Source: Paraburkholderia aromaticivorans
GTDB lineage: Bacteria > Pseudomonadota > Gammaproteobacteria > Burkholderiales > Burkholderiaceae
Reading direction: 5' to 3'
Assembly (NCBI RefSeq): GCF_002278075.1
Contig: NZ_CP022990.1
Coordinates: 744,001 to 808,000 of the forward strand
DNA: 64,000 bases
The position numbers were made by a program, and so were the translations under genes. The stretch's first letter is position 1; the number at the start of each line of letters is the position of its first letter. Of the stretch, positions 63,841 through 64,000 are shown piece after piece. The notes beneath the pieces were generated by a model. That model was not told the DNA's origin. It did no database searches and was given only the letters and a program-made list of their open reading frames with translations.

Positions 63841-64000
63841 GCGCGTGCTCCGTTGAGGACCTGCGCGATATGAATGAAGCGCGCGTCGGCTTTCATGCGT
63901 TCCGCGCAGCCCTGCTGGTGCATCAGGCACGACATGTCGCCCGATACGATGTACTCGGCGCCCGCGTTCAGATGATCGCGCACCTTGTCCTGTCCCATGC
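63837..64000 (-). CDS. lutA: Lactate utilization protein A, C-terminal part
   Basis: The last ~53 codons of a CCG-domain LutA protein, running off the window. Seen: a C-terminal cysteine motif in YIVSGDMSCLMHQQGC and the end HIAQVLNGARA. It is the first gene of the lutABC operon on the minus strand, with stop and start overlapping lutB. Confidence 0.88.
   Translation of the reverse strand, partial: MGQDKVRDHLNAGAEYIVSGDMSCLMHQQGCAERMKADARFIHIAQVLNGARA

Overview
The window reads as a high-GC betaproteobacterial chromosome segment, most like Paraburkholderia/Burkholderia. The basis is the GC-rich coding, the many LysR regulators and DHA2 drug exporters, and the combination of an ACC deaminase, AlkB, a nifQ relative, lutABC, pirin-DoxX and a VpsR/BerB-type sigma-54 activator. 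No rRNA, tRNA, CRISPR array, insertion sequence or prophage was found. It looks like ordinary secondary-chromosome metabolic and regulatory DNA with a few compact accessory islets.

Layout. 1-2.3 kb: an aminotransferase (cut by the window edge and frameshifted) divergent from a LysR gene. 2.4-9.7 kb: a LuxR-type regulator, then a minus-strand operon of CHASE3-GAF hybrid kinase, CheR, CheB and a receiver-kinase, i.e. a chemotaxis-derived phosphorelay without chemoreceptors. 9.8-16.8 kb: periplasmic trehalase, KatE catalase, a MipA/OmpV porin-like protein and ACC deaminase. 16.8-20.3 kb: LysR/pirin/DoxX and AlkB. 20.5-21.6 kb: a probable new structured small RNA and an unrecognised lower-GC gene. 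21.6-23.9 kb: ahpF and ahpC. 24.0-27.1 kb: a PrpR-family sigma-54 activator divergent from an isocitrate-lyase/PEP-mutase family gene with a clear -24/-12 promoter and an upstream palindrome. 27.6-33.8 kb: exporters, a GNAT acetyltransferase, a prolyl-4-hydroxylase-like oxygenase, a SnoaL-like protein and a LysR gene.

33.8-40.7 kb is the most interesting block. Four copies of the same 24-bp ModE-type operator precede an unknown gene, a DUF2325 gene, an operon of a sulfite-oxidase-fold protein, nifQ and single-domain ModE, and a divergent modA plus fused modB-modC. This makes a local molybdenum regulon. nifQ carries two one-base frameshifts.

40.6-49 kb: NadV, an orphan CpaE/TadZ-like ATPase, a 1.3-kb gene-poor stretch, a VpsR/BerB-like activator, a DHA2 exporter and a NIPSNAP protein. 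49.4-58.1 kb: an MscS-family channel, an alpha/beta hydrolase, and a two-gene DNA-repair operon (FAN1-like VRR-NUC nuclease plus FeS XPD/DinG-like helicase) directly behind a perfect LexA box. 57.2-64 kb: a minus-strand catabolic region with an MBL hydrolase, a spinster-like MFS, an AspA/AstE-family deacylase and a LysR gene, followed by lutC, lutB and the end of lutA. A repeated hairpin element precedes two genes of this block.
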